64,000 nucleotides of DNA from Nocardia vermiculata NBRC 100427. Lineage in GTDB: Bacteria; Actinomycetota; Actinomycetes; Mycobacteriales; Mycobacteriaceae. Below the pieces are notes generated by a model. It ran no database searches and was not told the DNA's origin. It saw nothing but the letters and a program-made list of their open reading frames with translations. Position 1 is the stretch's first letter, and each line of letters starts with the position of its first letter. The stretch covers positions 62,001 to 126,000 of the forward strand of contig NZ_BDCA01000015.1 of the NCBI RefSeq assembly GCF_001613265.1, in the 5' to 3' direction. Position numbers and translations under genes: made by a program. This document shows, piece after piece, positions 1-8,987 of this stretch.

Positions 1-1719
1 GAAGGCGTCGTCGAAGAAGACCTCGTTGAATTCTGCATTACCGCTGGACTGGGTGATCGGGCGGACCGTCACCCCCGGGCCGTGCATATCGACCAGGAAC
101 ATGGTCAGGCCACGATGGCGTTCGGCGTCGGAATCGGTGCGGGCCAGCAGCAGTCCCCAGTCGGACCGGTGTGCCAGCGTGGTCCAGATCTTCTGGCCGT
201 TGAGCCGCCAGCCGTCGCCGTCACGGGTCGCGTGCAGGCTCAGCGACGCCACGTCCGAGCCCGCTTCGGGTTCGCTCATCAGCTGACACCAGATCTCCTC
301 ACCGCGCAATGCGGGAGCCGCGACCCGGGCCAGCTGTTCCGGAGTACCGCGCGCCAGCACGATCGGCACCACCCACTGGCCGATTCCCATGGAGGGCTGA
401 GCCATTCCGTGCTTGTCGTATTCGTCCTGCAGGATCAGCTGTTCCAGCGGACCGGCCTCGATGCCCCACGGCTTCGGCATGGGCGGGGACACCAGTCCCG
501 AGTCGGCGAGCAGGGTGCGCCGCGGCCCGGTATTGGTGGCGTCGTGGTCCCCGATCTTGCCGGGATGTGGATTGTCCAGTGCGGCGGCACGATCCAGAAT
601 CTCCGAAACCCAGGTGCGGAAAGAAGTATCGGTTTCCGGCAGTGGCACCGCAAAACTGCGAGGGCCGCCCAGCGCGACCTCACCGAGCCGGCGTTCCCAG
701 CTCTCGGCACCACCTCCGAGACCGGCCAGGGATATGGCGCGTCGCCAGTACAGGTGCAGATCGTGCTCCCAGGTGAAGCCGATCGCACCGTGCAGGCATA
801 CCGATTCCACGGCAGCGTGAACGGCATGGCCGAGCGTGGTGATCGCGGCGCCGGCCACGGCGTGGGTGCGCTGGGCGGGATCGTCGGTCAGCCCGCGTAC
901 CGCGTCCCAAGCCGCCGACGTGGCCAGCTCACTGGTGATCAGCAGCTGTGCACTACGGTGCTGCACCGCCTGGAAGGCCCCGATGGGGCGACCGAATTGC
1001 CTGCGGGCCTTCACATAGTCGGTTGCGGCATCCGAGCACCAGCGGATCACTCCGGCGGCTTCTGCTGCCATCAAGGCGGTGGCGACCGCCTCGGCGTACC
1101 CGGCGTCGATCCCGGCGAGTTCCACACCGGCGGCCGCACGCATCCGGACGACGGCGAGATCACGTCCCAGATCGGATCCGGCACATGCCTGGACCTCGAT
1201 CCCGGGCGCGGCGCGCTCCACCAGGAACCAGCGGGTCCGGTCCTCGTCGCTCGCTGCCACCAGGAACACGTCGGCCGCGGCGGCACCCGGGACCGGGCCG
1301 CTCGCACCGTCGAGTCCGGCCGCCGAGACACCGATGCCGTGTTCCGTGCCCACCGTCGCACCGGTCGTCCCGGCGGCGAAGCGTCGCAACGCATCCCGGG
1401 CCGGTTCCTCGGATCCCGACGAGGCGACGATCGTACTGGTGATCACCGACGGCAGGAGCGGACCGGGCAGCAGGGCTCGTCCGGCTTCGGCGAGCACCAC
1501 CGCGATCTCGTCGAGGGTGCCGCCCTGTCCACCCACCGATTCCGGCAGGTGCACACCCGTCAGTCCCAGGGCGACCAACTCCGTCCAGAAGGTGGGCAGT
1601 TCACCGGCGGCGAGCCGATCGGAGTGTTTACGGGTGTATTCGCGACTGTTGTGACGGTCGGCGAATCCGCTGACGGCCTCCGCCAGCGCCGTCTGATCCG
1701 CGGTCAGGGCAAGGGGCAC
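1..1719 (-). CDS. Two-domain acyl-CoA dehydrogenase, 3' end outside the window
   Basis: The visible 573 codons hold one complete ACAD-type unit (about residues 1-350), a linker, and most of a second unit. The second unit carries the substrate/FAD motif MSEPEAGSD, then QKIWTT, and reaches the mid-barrel FNEVFFDD segment where the window ends. Fused double ACADs of about 700 residues occur among mycobacterial FadE proteins; they are flavoenzymes that desaturate acyl-CoA at C2-C3. The GTG start at 1719 is chosen because GGAG lies about 9 bases upstream. In related fused proteins the two halves often differ in catalytic competence, which cannot be judged here because the C-terminal catalytic region is missing. 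Family assignment is firm; the substrate is unknown. Confidence 0.88.
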   Translation of the reverse strand, partial: MPLALTADQTALAEAVSGFADRHNSREYTRKHSDRLAAGELPTFWTELVALGLTGVHLPESVGGQGGTLDEIAVVLAEAGRALLPGPLLPSVITSTIVASSGSEEPARDALRRFAAGTTGATVGTEHGIGVSAAGLDGASGPVPGAAAADVFLVAASDEDRTRWFLVERAAPGIEVQACAGSDLGRDLAVVRMRAAAGVELAGIDAGYAEAVATALMAAEAAGVIRWCSDAATDYVKARRQFGRPIGAFQAVQHRSAQLLITSELATSAAWDAVRGLTDDPAQRTHAVAGAAITTLGHAVHAAVESVCLHGAIGFTWEHDLHLYWRRAISLAGLGGGAESWERRLGEVALGGPRSFAVPLPETDTSFRTWVSEILDRAAALDNPHPGKIGDHDATNTGPRRTLLADSGLVSPPMPKPWGIEAGPLEQLILQDEYDKHGMAQPSMGIGQWVVPIVLARGTPEQLARVAAPALRGEEIWCQLMSEPEAGSDVASLSLHATRDGDGWRLNGQKIWTTLAHRSDWGLLLARTDSDAERHRGLTMFLVDMHGPGVTVRPITQSSGNAEFNEVFFDDAF

Positions 1720-1812
1720 GATCTCTCACTCCGCTCGGGTTCGCTGCGTTCCCGGTTCGACCCGGGTACCCCGATTAGAACAGGTTCCATGAGCCCGTGC
1801 GGGGCTATCGGC

Positions 1813-2058
1813 TCAGCCCAGCCGGATCGGCGGCGCGGGCGGGAATTCGACCGGTAGCGAGTCCACCGCCCGGTTGTATCCGCCGACCCGCCACGACAGG
1901 GCTTCCACCGACTGCGTGAGCTGGATTTCCGGGAGCAGATCCAGCAGCTGCTCCAACGCGAAGGCGGCGATCACGAAGGACGGATCCTGTGCCGGGCAGG
2001 CATGCGGACCGATGCTCTCACTGTGTAGAACAACTCCTCGTGCACGAAGGTGGGGTTT
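1813..2058 (-). pseudogene. Cytochrome P450 C-terminal remnant
   Basis: An open stretch of 81 codons between an in-frame TAA (2059-2061) and a TGA (1813-1815) reads as the last part of an actinobacterial P450. It has the heme-thiolate segment IGPHACPAQ, an L-helix-like run ALEQLLDLLPEIQL, and the usual tail ending in PVEFPPAP. The expected FGxG before the ligand cysteine is degraded (SESIGPHAC). No I-helix, ExxR or upstream P450 sequence is visible up to the FAD monooxygenase at 2331. I see no start codon with a ribosome site, so this is best read as a decayed fragment. Confidence 0.6.
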
Positions 2059-2330
2059 TTAGCGGACCCGTAGCAATCCCGTCAACATGCCGCCGCAGAT
2101 TTGGCAATTATCCGCCAGCGACGGTTCCGGAACAGGTGACCACACGAAACATCAAGTGCTCGAATGCCTTTGACATTCCCCTGAGTTCCGACTTGGTTCC
2201 GTTGAAAAGTACACCACGTCCTATGATCGACCACGACCGATCGGAATCCGGCTTCGAGAGCACCGGACGCAGGCGTGGTCCCGCGGTCGCAACAGACATA
2301 TGAACGACGGATGTGCTTCGGAGGCTTGGA

Positions 2331-3710
2331 ATGTCCCTTTCTCGCGCGGTGGTACTCGGGGCCAGTGTGGCCGGACTACTGTCGGCCGCTGCTCTGAGCA
2401 GGACCTTCGAACGGGTCGCACTCGTCGAGCGGGATCACCTCGTCGACGCGCCGGAGCCCAGACGCGGTGTACCGCAGGGTGATCAGGTTCACCAGCTGAT
2501 GCCCGCCGGTCTGGAGCGGATCGACGCGCTGCTGCCGGGCTTCGGTGACGACCTGATCGCCGCAGGATGCGAACGGTACGAGGTCGACCGCGACGTGGCG
2601 GTCTGGTATCCGATGGGATGGGCCGCCCGGGTCGCCGGCGGGATGGACGTCATCGGCTTTCTCCGGCCGACGTTCGAATGGGTGCTGCGGCGCCGGGTCC
2701 TGGCACTGCCCAATGTCGAATTGGTGACCGGTAACGCCACCGGACTGGTGGCCGACGCCGACCGCACCACGATCATCGGCGCAACGGTCGCCGGAGTCGA
2801 CGGCGGACAACTCGATGCCGGCCTCGTGGTCGACGCCACCGGCCGCGGATCGAAAGCACCCCAGTGGTTGAGCGCACTGGGCTACGCGGCGCCGGAGGAG
2901 CAGCACGTGCGGCCGTTCCTCGGCTACACCACGATGGTGGTGCGCCTGCACGAGGACGCGCTGCCGGCCGGACTCCGCGGGATCGCCTCGACCCCGAATC
3001 CCGTGCAGCTCAAGGGTGGAGCCATTCTGCCCTGCGGCAACGGGCATCATGTCGTGGCCGCCATGGGATTGTCGAAGAACTACCCGTCCGCGGACCATGC
3101 CGAAGTACTGGACTTCCTCGACGAGGCGCCGAGCCCGATCGTCGGGCGCGCCGCACGCTCTGCGGAGTTGATCACCCCGCCCGCCACATACCGCATGCCG
3201 GGCAACCAGCGCCGGCTCTGGGAGCAACTCGACCGGAGCCCGGAGGGATTCGTCGCCATCGGTGACGCGGTCGCGGCGTTCAATCCCATTTACGGCCAGG
3301 GCATGACCATCGCCGCCGTCGGCGCCGCCCTGCTCGGGCAGATCGTCGCGTCGGCGGATGGCACCACCACGGGGGTTGCGGAGAAGTTCGCCGCAGAACT
3401 GGCGCCCTGGACCGAATACGCCTTCAGCATGGCCGCCGGAACGGATTCGGCCTTCCCGGGCGCCGAACTGGTGAACTTCACCGCACCGGCCCCGGAATCG
3501 GCCGCCGCGGAAGCGATCGCGGTAGCGGCCTCCACTACCGATATCGGTGTCGCCCAGGCGATGCGCCGTGCCGCCTACTACATGGACCCGACCGGAATGC
3601 AGTCCCCGGACGTGCAACAGACCATCGGTGAATGGATGAGCACCGGACGTACCCCGGATCCGGCGCTGACCGACCCGAACCAGCCACCCGAGACGGCGCG
3701 GGCCGAATAG
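2331..3710 (+). CDS. FAD-dependent monooxygenase/oxidoreductase
   Basis: A 459-residue group A flavoprotein-type oxidoreductase. A Rossmann dinucleotide motif GASVAG is at residues 10-15, and the second FAD motif GDAVAAFNPIYGQGM at 311-325 is typical of the PHBH/squalene-epoxidase-like fold. Such enzymes use NAD(P)H and O2 to hydroxylate or epoxidise aromatic or polyketide substrates, or act as halogenase-like oxidases; the substrate cannot be told. I chose ATG 2331 over ATG 2313 because CGGAGG (2318-2323) sits at the right distance and the Rossmann strand begins directly after it. It stands alone, with a P450 scrap upstream and a strong hairpin downstream. Confidence 0.85.
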   Translation: MSLSRAVVLGASVAGLLSAAALSRTFERVALVERDHLVDAPEPRRGVPQGDQVHQLMPAGLERIDALLPGFGDDLIAAGCERYEVDRDVAVWYPMGWAARVAGGMDVIGFLRPTFEWVLRRRVLALPNVELVTGNATGLVADADRTTIIGATVAGVDGGQLDAGLVVDATGRGSKAPQWLSALGYAAPEEQHVRPFLGYTTMVVRLHEDALPAGLRGIASTPNPVQLKGGAILPCGNGHHVVAAMGLSKNYPSADHAEVLDFLDEAPSPIVGRAARSAELITPPATYRMPGNQRRLWEQLDRSPEGFVAIGDAVAAFNPIYGQGMTIAAVGAALLGQIVASADGTTTGVAEKFAAELAPWTEYAFSMAAGTDSAFPGAELVNFTAPAPESAAAEAIAVAASTTDIGVAQAMRRAAYYMDPTGMQSPDVQQTIGEWMSTGRTPDPALTDPNQPPETARAE

Positions 3711-3721
3711 TCGACCCGAAC

Positions 3722-3772
3722 CGAACCGGCCCCATCCGGAGCACGCCGGCATTCCCGGATGGGGCCGGTTCG
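3722..3772. terminator. Perfect 18-bp inverted repeat between convergent genes
   Basis: Arms at 3722-3739 and 3755-3772 are perfect reverse complements (CGAACCGGCCCCATCCGG and its complement) around a 15-base loop. It lies just after the monooxygenase stop and before the stop of the opposing nitroreductase-like gene, so it probably serves both directions. There is no T tract, as is common in high-GC actinobacteria. Confidence 0.75.
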
Positions 3773-3835
3773 CAGGGCTCGCACCGGCAGCCGCCCGCGA
3801 TGCTCCCCGAGCCGGCCGGGCATCCGAAACGAGTA

Positions 3836-4528
3836 CTACTGTCGGCCGACTCGACGATCCGGCACCGGCAGCGCAGGCCGATCCGGACCGTCCGCGGGAT
3901 CGGACGGTGACGCCGCTGCCTCGAGGACCAGCCGAATATGCACAGTGAGCACATCGGCGCCCAGCACTCGGACGTTGATGGCATTGAGTGCGCGGAGCGG
4001 ATGCCACGCGATGATTCGCCGCTGCCTGGCCAGTGGGTCGTCGTCGGGCAATAGCGTGGCCACACCGGATACCCAGCGATAGCGAATGCCCCTGCGCAGC
4101 TTCACTCTTACCCGCGGATCATGCTGAATATTGCGGACGTATCCCGCGCGCATGCCGTGTTCGGCGATAATCCAGAACGCATCGCCTTGCCGGCCGTTGC
4201 CCACCGGCACCCGGCGAGTTCTTCCGGTCACGTGTCCGGTCGTCTCCAGGATGGCCAGACCGAGCGGATTTATCCCGATGGCGAGCAACAGGCGCATCAG
4301 CGGGTTGATGGTGTAGCGCTGCACGGTTCGCACGACAAGCACTTTCGCCCGTCGACTGCATACCGTGAGCAGCACCAGACCGAGGTAGACACCGGTTTGC
4401 ACGAGTGCCGAAAGGCGACTGCCGCCAGGTCCGACCAGGTACACGCCCCATACCAGCGCAGTGGCGGCGGCTGCACCGCCGAGCAGCCCACGCGGCAACC
4501 GGAAATCCGGTGTTGCGATCCATCCCAT
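3836..4528 (-). CDS. Membrane-anchored deazaflavin-dependent nitroreductase family protein
   Basis: This 230-residue protein has an N-terminal membrane part (hydrophobic runs near residues 15-32 and 40-57). A split-barrel domain follows, with GRTRRVPVGNGRQGDAFWII and YVRNIQHDPRVRVKLR. These are hallmarks of the F420/deazaflavin-dependent oxidoreductase family (Ddn-like, PF04075), which uses reduced F420 for quinone or xenobiotic reduction. The hydrophobic N-terminus suggests action at the inner face of the membrane. It is divergent from the TetR gene at 4613 with 84 bases between starts, the arrangement of a regulator beside its target. The C-terminal tail is proline- and aspartate-rich and not conserved-looking. 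Confidence 0.8.
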   Translation of the reverse strand: MGWIATPDFRLPRGLLGGAAAATALVWGVYLVGPGGSRLSALVQTGVYLGLVLLTVCSRRAKVLVVRTVQRYTINPLMRLLLAIGINPLGLAILETTGHVTGRTRRVPVGNGRQGDAFWIIAEHGMRAGYVRNIQHDPRVRVKLRRGIRYRWVSGVATLLPDDDPLARQRRIIAWHPLRALNAINVRVLGADVLTVHIRLVLEAAASPSDPADGPDRPALPVPDRRVGRQ

Positions 4529-4612
4529 GCCGAGTCCTCGTTCGTGACGATTTTTTTCAGCATAGCCGTATTAGCATCGCCATACTAGTACCGCGATGTT
4601 ATTTTATCGGGC

Positions 4613-5227
4613 ATGCCGAAGACCGTGGACCACGAAACCCGTCAGCGTGAACTTGCGGACGCAGCCTGCGCGGCAATAGCCCGGCACGGACTGGCGGGCA
4701 CGACTCTGGCCGAGATCGCCGCCGAATCCGGATGGTCGATCGGCTCCATCCGGCACTACTTCCCCAACAAGGACGAGCTGATCACCGCTGCGCTCTGGCG
4801 CGTAGGTGAGCGGGTGGACCAGCGCATCCGGCACCGCACCGGCGACGGAATGACGCTCGCGGACCTGCGAACCACCGCCCTCGAGCTACTCCCCCTCGAC
4901 GACGAACGTCGTGCGGAGGCACTCGTGCACCTCGCCTTCACAGCCCAAGCCGCGGTGGTTCCCGCCCTGGCGATGTCGGCCGAGCACGCGGTCCAACGGC
5001 TCCACGCGCCACTGGCAGCCCGAATCGCGCACGCCATCGAGACAGGCGAGCTACCACCGCATCTGAATGCGGATAAAGAGGCCACCAGACTCCGACTCCT
5101 CTTCGACGGCCTGGCAGTTCAACTCGTGACGACGCCCCGCACAGATTCCGATACCTGGGTCGTCGAACTCCTGGACGACCACCTGAGAGCCCTCGTCGAA
5201 TCGGCACCGCCACGATCACACCGGTGA
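4613..5227 (+). CDS. TetR family transcriptional regulator
   Basis: A 204-residue protein with a classical N-terminal helix-turn-helix (about residues 30-55, GWSIGSIRHYFPNKDEL) and a ligand-binding domain with a second conserved block MSAEHAVQRLHAPL, close to the TetR_C_6/BetI-like group. It faces away from the deazaflavin-type oxidoreductase at 3836-4528. The AT-rich gap between them holds repeated GTAT/ATAC half sites (about 4568-4595), plausible operator material though not a clean palindrome. The likely role is repression of the divergent gene and possibly itself. Confidence 0.85.
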   Translation: MPKTVDHETRQRELADAACAAIARHGLAGTTLAEIAAESGWSIGSIRHYFPNKDELITAALWRVGERVDQRIRHRTGDGMTLADLRTTALELLPLDDERRAEALVHLAFTAQAAVVPALAMSAEHAVQRLHAPLAARIAHAIETGELPPHLNADKEATRLRLLFDGLAVQLVTTPRTDSDTWVVELLDDHLRALVESAPPRSHR

Positions 5228-5291
5228 GCCCCCGCATTTCCATTCACCGCCCGGCGGGAATTTCCGCCCTGAATCGTGCGCTGATCTTGTC

Positions 5292-6245
5292 ATGGGTAAA
5301 CGCTATGCGCTCGGCTCGTCCGAGCTTTCCGTGTCCCCGCTCTGCCTGGGAGGCAATGTCTTCGGCTGGACAGCCGACAAGGCACAGTCGTTCGCTGTGC
5401 TCGACGACTACTTCGCCGCCGGTGGCAACTTCGTCGACACCGCCGACTCGTACATGCAGCATTTTCCGGGCAACGAGCCCGGCCAGTCCGAGGCCATCAT
5501 CGGCGACTGGATGGCCGCTCGCGGGAACCGTGACGACGTGGTCGTCGCCACCAAGGTCGGCGATCACCCGCAGTACCTGGGACTCGACCCCGCCAATATC
5601 ACCGCCGCCGCCGAGCAATCCCTGCGGCGGCTGCGCACCGACCACATCGACCTCTACTACACCCACTTCGATCGGGACGAGTCCATCCCCGTCGGCGACA
5701 TCATCACCGCGCTCGACGACCTCGTGCGGGCCGGGAAGGTACGCGCGATCGCGGCCTCCAACATCAGCCCCGAACGGCTCACCGCCTCGCTGGCCTTCTC
5801 CGACCGGGAGGGAACGGCCCGTTACGTCGCATTGCAGCCGCAGTACAACCTGGTCTCGCGCGATACCTACGAGGGCGCACGGCGCGAGATCGTGCAGCGT
5901 GAAGGACTCGCATGCGTTCCCTACTTCGCACTCGCCTCCGGGTTCCTCACCGGCAAGTACCGCCCTGGACAGAGGGTGGACAGCGTCCGTGACATGCAGG
6001 GACTCGCCGGTGGTTATGCCGACACCGAACGAGGTGTGCGCGTGCTCGACGCGCTGGAACAGGTGGCGACGGGGCGCGGGGTGGCGATGGCGACGGTGGC
6101 ACTGGCCTGGCTCGCACAGCAACCGACAGTGGTCTCCCCGATCGCCTCTGCCCGAGCCGTCGAACAACTCCCGGCGCTGCTGGCGATGCAGGACCTCGAG
6201 CTGTCGGACGAGGAGTTGCGTATCCTGGACAAGGCGTCGTCCTGA
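5292..6245 (+). CDS. Aldo/keto reductase
   Basis: The 317-residue TIM-barrel NADPH-dependent oxidoreductase keeps the catalytic tetrad D49, Y54, K88 and H125 (in VDTADSY, VATKVG and YYTHFDRD). It also has the C-terminal cofactor segment SPIASARAVEQL. Length and order fit the AKR superfamily (YdhF/YghZ/Tas-like group) that reduces aldehydes and ketones. It starts 64 bases after the TetR stop and is followed after 34 bases by a luciferase-like oxidoreductase gene in the same direction, so the two redox enzymes are probably co-transcribed. No strong ribosome site is visible before ATG 5292. Confidence 0.88.
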   Translation: MGKRYALGSSELSVSPLCLGGNVFGWTADKAQSFAVLDDYFAAGGNFVDTADSYMQHFPGNEPGQSEAIIGDWMAARGNRDDVVVATKVGDHPQYLGLDPANITAAAEQSLRRLRTDHIDLYYTHFDRDESIPVGDIITALDDLVRAGKVRAIAASNISPERLTASLAFSDREGTARYVALQPQYNLVSRDTYEGARREIVQREGLACVPYFALASGFLTGKYRPGQRVDSVRDMQGLAGGYADTERGVRVLDALEQVATGRGVAMATVALAWLAQQPTVVSPIASARAVEQLPALLAMQDLELSDEELRILDKASS

Positions 6246-6279
6246 CCATCGAATTCATCCACGGGTAAGGAAGGCCACC

Positions 6280-7158
6280 ATGAAGATCCGGTTCGGTGTG
6301 GGGACGGGCTTGTCCGCCGACGCGAAAGAGCTGCCCGCACTGGTGGATCGGCTGGAGGCCGCGGGGGTCGACTCGCTGTGGTTCTCCGAGCTCGTCTTCT
6401 CCCCCGCCGTCGACCCGGTCGTGGGGATGGCATTCGCGCTGTCGCGGACCACCGGTCTGAAGGTCGGTACCTCGGTGGCGATCCTTCCCGGTCGGCATCC
6501 GGTGCTCGTCGCCAAGCAGTTGGCGTCGCTGGCCGCGCTGGCTCCCAAACGGGTGCTACCGGTATTCGGGCTGCGCCCGGCGGGACCGCGAGAATCAGAG
6601 CTGTTTCCGGTCGCCGGCCCGCGCGGAGCCGTATTCGACGAGTCACTGCAACTGCTGCGTGCCGTCCTTCGTGCCGACGCGGTCGACTTCGACGGCGACT
6701 ATTTCTCCGTGCGCGGCGCAAGCCTCGGCAACAGACCCGACCGACCGCTCGACATCTGGTTGGGCGGCCGCGCGCCCGGCGCCTTCCGGCGCATCGGCCG
6801 ATACGGAGACGGCTGGCTGGGCAGTTTCGTCACTCCCACCGAGGCGGCAGCCGCGGTCACCGCCATCAATGCGGAGGCGTCGGCCGCCGACCGTGCCCTC
6901 GAGGCCGACCATTTCGGCCTCACCCTCCTGCTCGCGGAGAACGGCGTACCGACCGAATTGGCAACCAGAATCCGGCGACAGCATCCCGCCGCGGAGCCGG
7001 CCGACCTGGTCGCGGGCAGTTGGCCTGACCTGCACCGCCTCATCGACGGCTATCTCGAGGCCGGCCTCAGCAAGTTCGTCGTCGTGCCGGCCGACGGCGC
7101 AGCGGACGCGAGATTCGTCGAAAGATTCGTCGCCGAACTCCATCCCCGACAGAACTGA
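6280..7158 (+). CDS. Luciferase-like (LLM class) F420-dependent-type oxidoreductase
   Basis: A 292-residue bacterial luciferase-like monooxygenase fold. The N-terminal strand-helix block KIRFGVGTG, the segment GLKVGTSVAILPGRHPVLVA, and the barrel motif PLDIWLGGRAPGAFRRIGRY are typical of the F420-dependent or FMN-dependent LLM family (TIGR03854-like). Such enzymes catalyse hydride transfer or oxygenation; the substrate is unknown. The ATG at 6280 follows GGAAGG (6269-6274). It probably forms an operon with the aldo/keto reductase just upstream and ends before a hairpin shared with the opposing SDR gene. Confidence 0.85.
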   Translation: MKIRFGVGTGLSADAKELPALVDRLEAAGVDSLWFSELVFSPAVDPVVGMAFALSRTTGLKVGTSVAILPGRHPVLVAKQLASLAALAPKRVLPVFGLRPAGPRESELFPVAGPRGAVFDESLQLLRAVLRADAVDFDGDYFSVRGASLGNRPDRPLDIWLGGRAPGAFRRIGRYGDGWLGSFVTPTEAAAAVTAINAEASAADRALEADHFGLTLLLAENGVPTELATRIRRQHPAAEPADLVAGSWPDLHRLIDGYLEAGLSKFVVVPADGAADARFVERFVAELHPRQN

Positions 7159-7186
7159 TCGTCGAGGAATAGGCCACCGTCCAGAA

Positions 7187-7211
7187 CTGCCGTGCGCAGC
7201 GACCACGGCAG
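7187..7211. terminator. Inverted repeat between convergent genes
   Basis: Perfect 8-bp arms CTGCCGTG (7187-7194) and CACGGCAG (7204-7211) around a 9-base loop. It lies 28 bases after the LLM oxidoreductase stop and 10 bases before the stop of the convergent SDR gene. Likely a bidirectional terminator; no T tract. Confidence 0.5.
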
Positions 7212-7221
7212 CTTCTCACCG

Positions 7222-7968
7222 CTAGGCGCTGTAGCCGTCGGTACCCGCGCGGGACATGACGATATTGCCGACGACAGCGTTCGCGGACAGGCGCAGCAGC
7301 GAATCCACCACTTCCACGATGTCGTTCACCCCGAGCATGTCCTCGGGCGGGATCCGGTCGTGGATCCAGGCGCTCATATCGGTGTCGACATAGGCGGGGG
7401 CGAGGGTGGTGGCGGTGACACCGTTACCGGATTCTTCGGCATTCAGCGTCGCGACCAGCGAGATGAGGGCTGCTTTTGCCGCGCCGTACACCGACAGGCC
7501 GGCCTCGGCATAGACGCCGGTGATCGACGACAAGGCGATCACCTTCGCACCGCGCGCCGGCTCGGCGGCCGCGGCGGCCCGCAGCAGCGGCAACGCACCT
7601 TGGATGAGTTGCAGCGGCGCCCGTAGATTCACGGCGATGGTCTTGTCGAACCGGCGCATCGCGGTGTCCGCGATCGGTTCGGCATATCCGACACCGGCGT
7701 TGAGCACCAGCGCTGACATCGCACCGAACCGCTGCGCATGCTGGTCGATGATTCCGGCGACCGCCTCGGCATCGGACATATCGGCCGCGACCGCGGCGAC
7801 ATCCGCCGCGCCGGCGGCACGCAGTTCGGTGGCGACCGTGTCCAGCCGAGCGCTGTCGCGTGCGGTGATGGTCAACGAATAGCCCTGCTGTGCCAGGCGT
7901 TCGGCAATACCCTGCCCGATTCCCCGGGAGGCCCCGGTGATCAGTGCGGTCCTCGGTGTTCCGGTCAA
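7222..7968 (-). CDS. Short-chain dehydrogenase/reductase
   Basis: A classical 248-residue SDR: cofactor motif TGASRGIG at 11-18, NAG at 90-92, and catalytic S148, Y161 and K165. It is probably NADP(H)-preferring, with a basic residue after the second strand. The start is an unusual TTG at 7968 that overlaps the TGA of the preceding phosphotransferase gene (TTGA), with GGAG upstream. It is the last gene of a leftward ACAD / phosphotransferase / SDR operon, so it may oxidise the hydroxyacyl intermediate or process an alcohol feeding this route; that is inference. Confidence 0.88.
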   Translation of the reverse strand: MTGTPRTALITGASRGIGQGIAERLAQQGYSLTITARDSARLDTVATELRAAGAADVAAVAADMSDAEAVAGIIDQHAQRFGAMSALVLNAGVGYAEPIADTAMRRFDKTIAVNLRAPLQLIQGALPLLRAAAAAEPARGAKVIALSSITGVYAEAGLSVYGAAKAALISLVATLNAEESGNGVTATTLAPAYVDTDMSAWIHDRIPPEDMLGVNDIVEVVDSLLRLSANAVVGNIVMSRAGTDGYSA

Positions 7969-8987
7969 CTCCGGTCTCCTTTCAGTGCGCGCAACCCGGC
8001 CGCCATGAATTCCGGGGTCACCTCGGCGGCCCGTTCGGCGGCCGAGCCGGCATCGGATCCGTGCCGGGCGCGATGGGTGATGCCCTCGGCGATCACCCCG
8101 AGTTTGAAATTGGCCAGGGCGAGGTAGAAACCCCAGTTGTCCAGTGCCCGACCGGATGCGGTCGCGTAAGCTTCGGCCAGCTCGTCCGCGCCGGGCAGCC
8201 GGTCACTCGTCCACGCCGCCGGCGCACCCAGCACCTGATCGAACACCGCGGATCGGTACACACACATCAGCGCGACATCGGTCAGAGGCTCACCGAGGGT
8301 GGACAACTCCCAGTCCACCACCGCCCGAACCGAGGCCGGGTTCGCCGGGTCCACGATGGTGTTGTCGACCCGGAAGTCGCCGTGCACGATCGCGCCCGGC
8401 TGTTCGGGCGGCACCGCTTCGACCAGCGCGGCCCCGAGCGTGGCGACATCGGGCAGCTCACGAGTCTGCACCCGCTCCCACTGCGAGGCCCACAGTTTCA
8501 CCTGCCGGGCAACGAAGCCGCCGGGTCGCCCGAACCCGCTGAGCCCCACCTCATCCGGGTCGACAGCGTGCAGATCCGCCAGCACCCGCACCAACGCACC
8601 CGCGCAGGCTGCCACTTGTTCGTCGCTGAACGCCGCGAGATCGTCGCTGGTCCGAATCACCACACCGTCGACGAATTCGACGACCGTCGCGGGGGCACCC
8701 AGCGCCTGCCCCTCGGCGTCGAAGGCGACAGTCTTCGCGACCGGCACCGCGGAGCCCTGCAGGGCCCGGGTGACGGTGTACTCACGCGCCATATCGTGCG
8801 CCGACGGCGTCAGCCCGGCGACCGGGGGACGGCGAACCACCCATCGCGATACCTCGTCGGACGCCGAGAAGGTCAAGTTGGAGCGGCCGCCGCTGATCAG
8901 CTCGACCCGCAACTCGCCCTGCACCGCGACACCCTGTTCGATCAGAAACTGCCGCAGCGCGGCGACATCCATACCGGGGAGGTTCAC
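7965..8987 (-). CDS. Phosphotransferase of the aminoglycoside-kinase-like (ACAD10/11-type) family
   Basis: This 340-residue protein has a kinase-like fold. GGRSNLTF begins the nucleotide-binding lobe, HGDFRVDNTIVD is the catalytic loop (HGDxxxxN), and VVDWELSTLGEPLTDVA holds the metal-binding aspartate. This family (APH, PF01636) is fused to ACADs in vertebrate ACAD10/11. ACAD10/11 phosphorylate 4-hydroxyacyl-CoAs so that they can be isomerised to 3-hydroxyacyl-CoAs. Here the kinase gene overlaps an ACAD gene by 4 bases (GTGA), the split bacterial version of that pair. GTG 8987 is preferred over ATG 8972 because of this overlap and the GGGAG upstream. Confidence 0.85.
   Translation of the reverse strand: MNLPGMDVAALRQFLIEQGVAVQGELRVELISGGRSNLTFSASDEVSRWVVRRPPVAGLTPSAHDMAREYTVTRALQGSAVPVAKTVAFDAEGQALGAPATVVEFVDGVVIRTSDDLAAFSDEQVAACAGALVRVLADLHAVDPDEVGLSGFGRPGGFVARQVKLWASQWERVQTRELPDVATLGAALVEAVPPEQPGAIVHGDFRVDNTIVDPANPASVRAVVDWELSTLGEPLTDVALMCVYRSAVFDQVLGAPAAWTSDRLPGADELAEAYATASGRALDNWGFYLALANFKLGVIAEGITHRARHGSDAGSAAERAAEVTPEFMAAGLRALKGDRS

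Noticed and set aside
82-1857. A 591-codon open frame on the plus strand
   Set aside because: It is antisense to the double ACAD, whose protein has clear conserved motifs; the plus-strand translation has no recognisable domain and is rich in R, G and H, as expected of high-GC shadow frames.
2225-2242. Small inverted repeat GATCG-N8-CGATC upstream of the FAD monooxygenase
   Set aside because: Only five base pairs and no linked promoter elements; too weak to call an operator.
2376-4007. A 543-codon minus-strand frame
   Set aside because: It spans the antisense of the monooxygenase, a terminator hairpin and part of the next gene in a wrong frame; compositional shadow.
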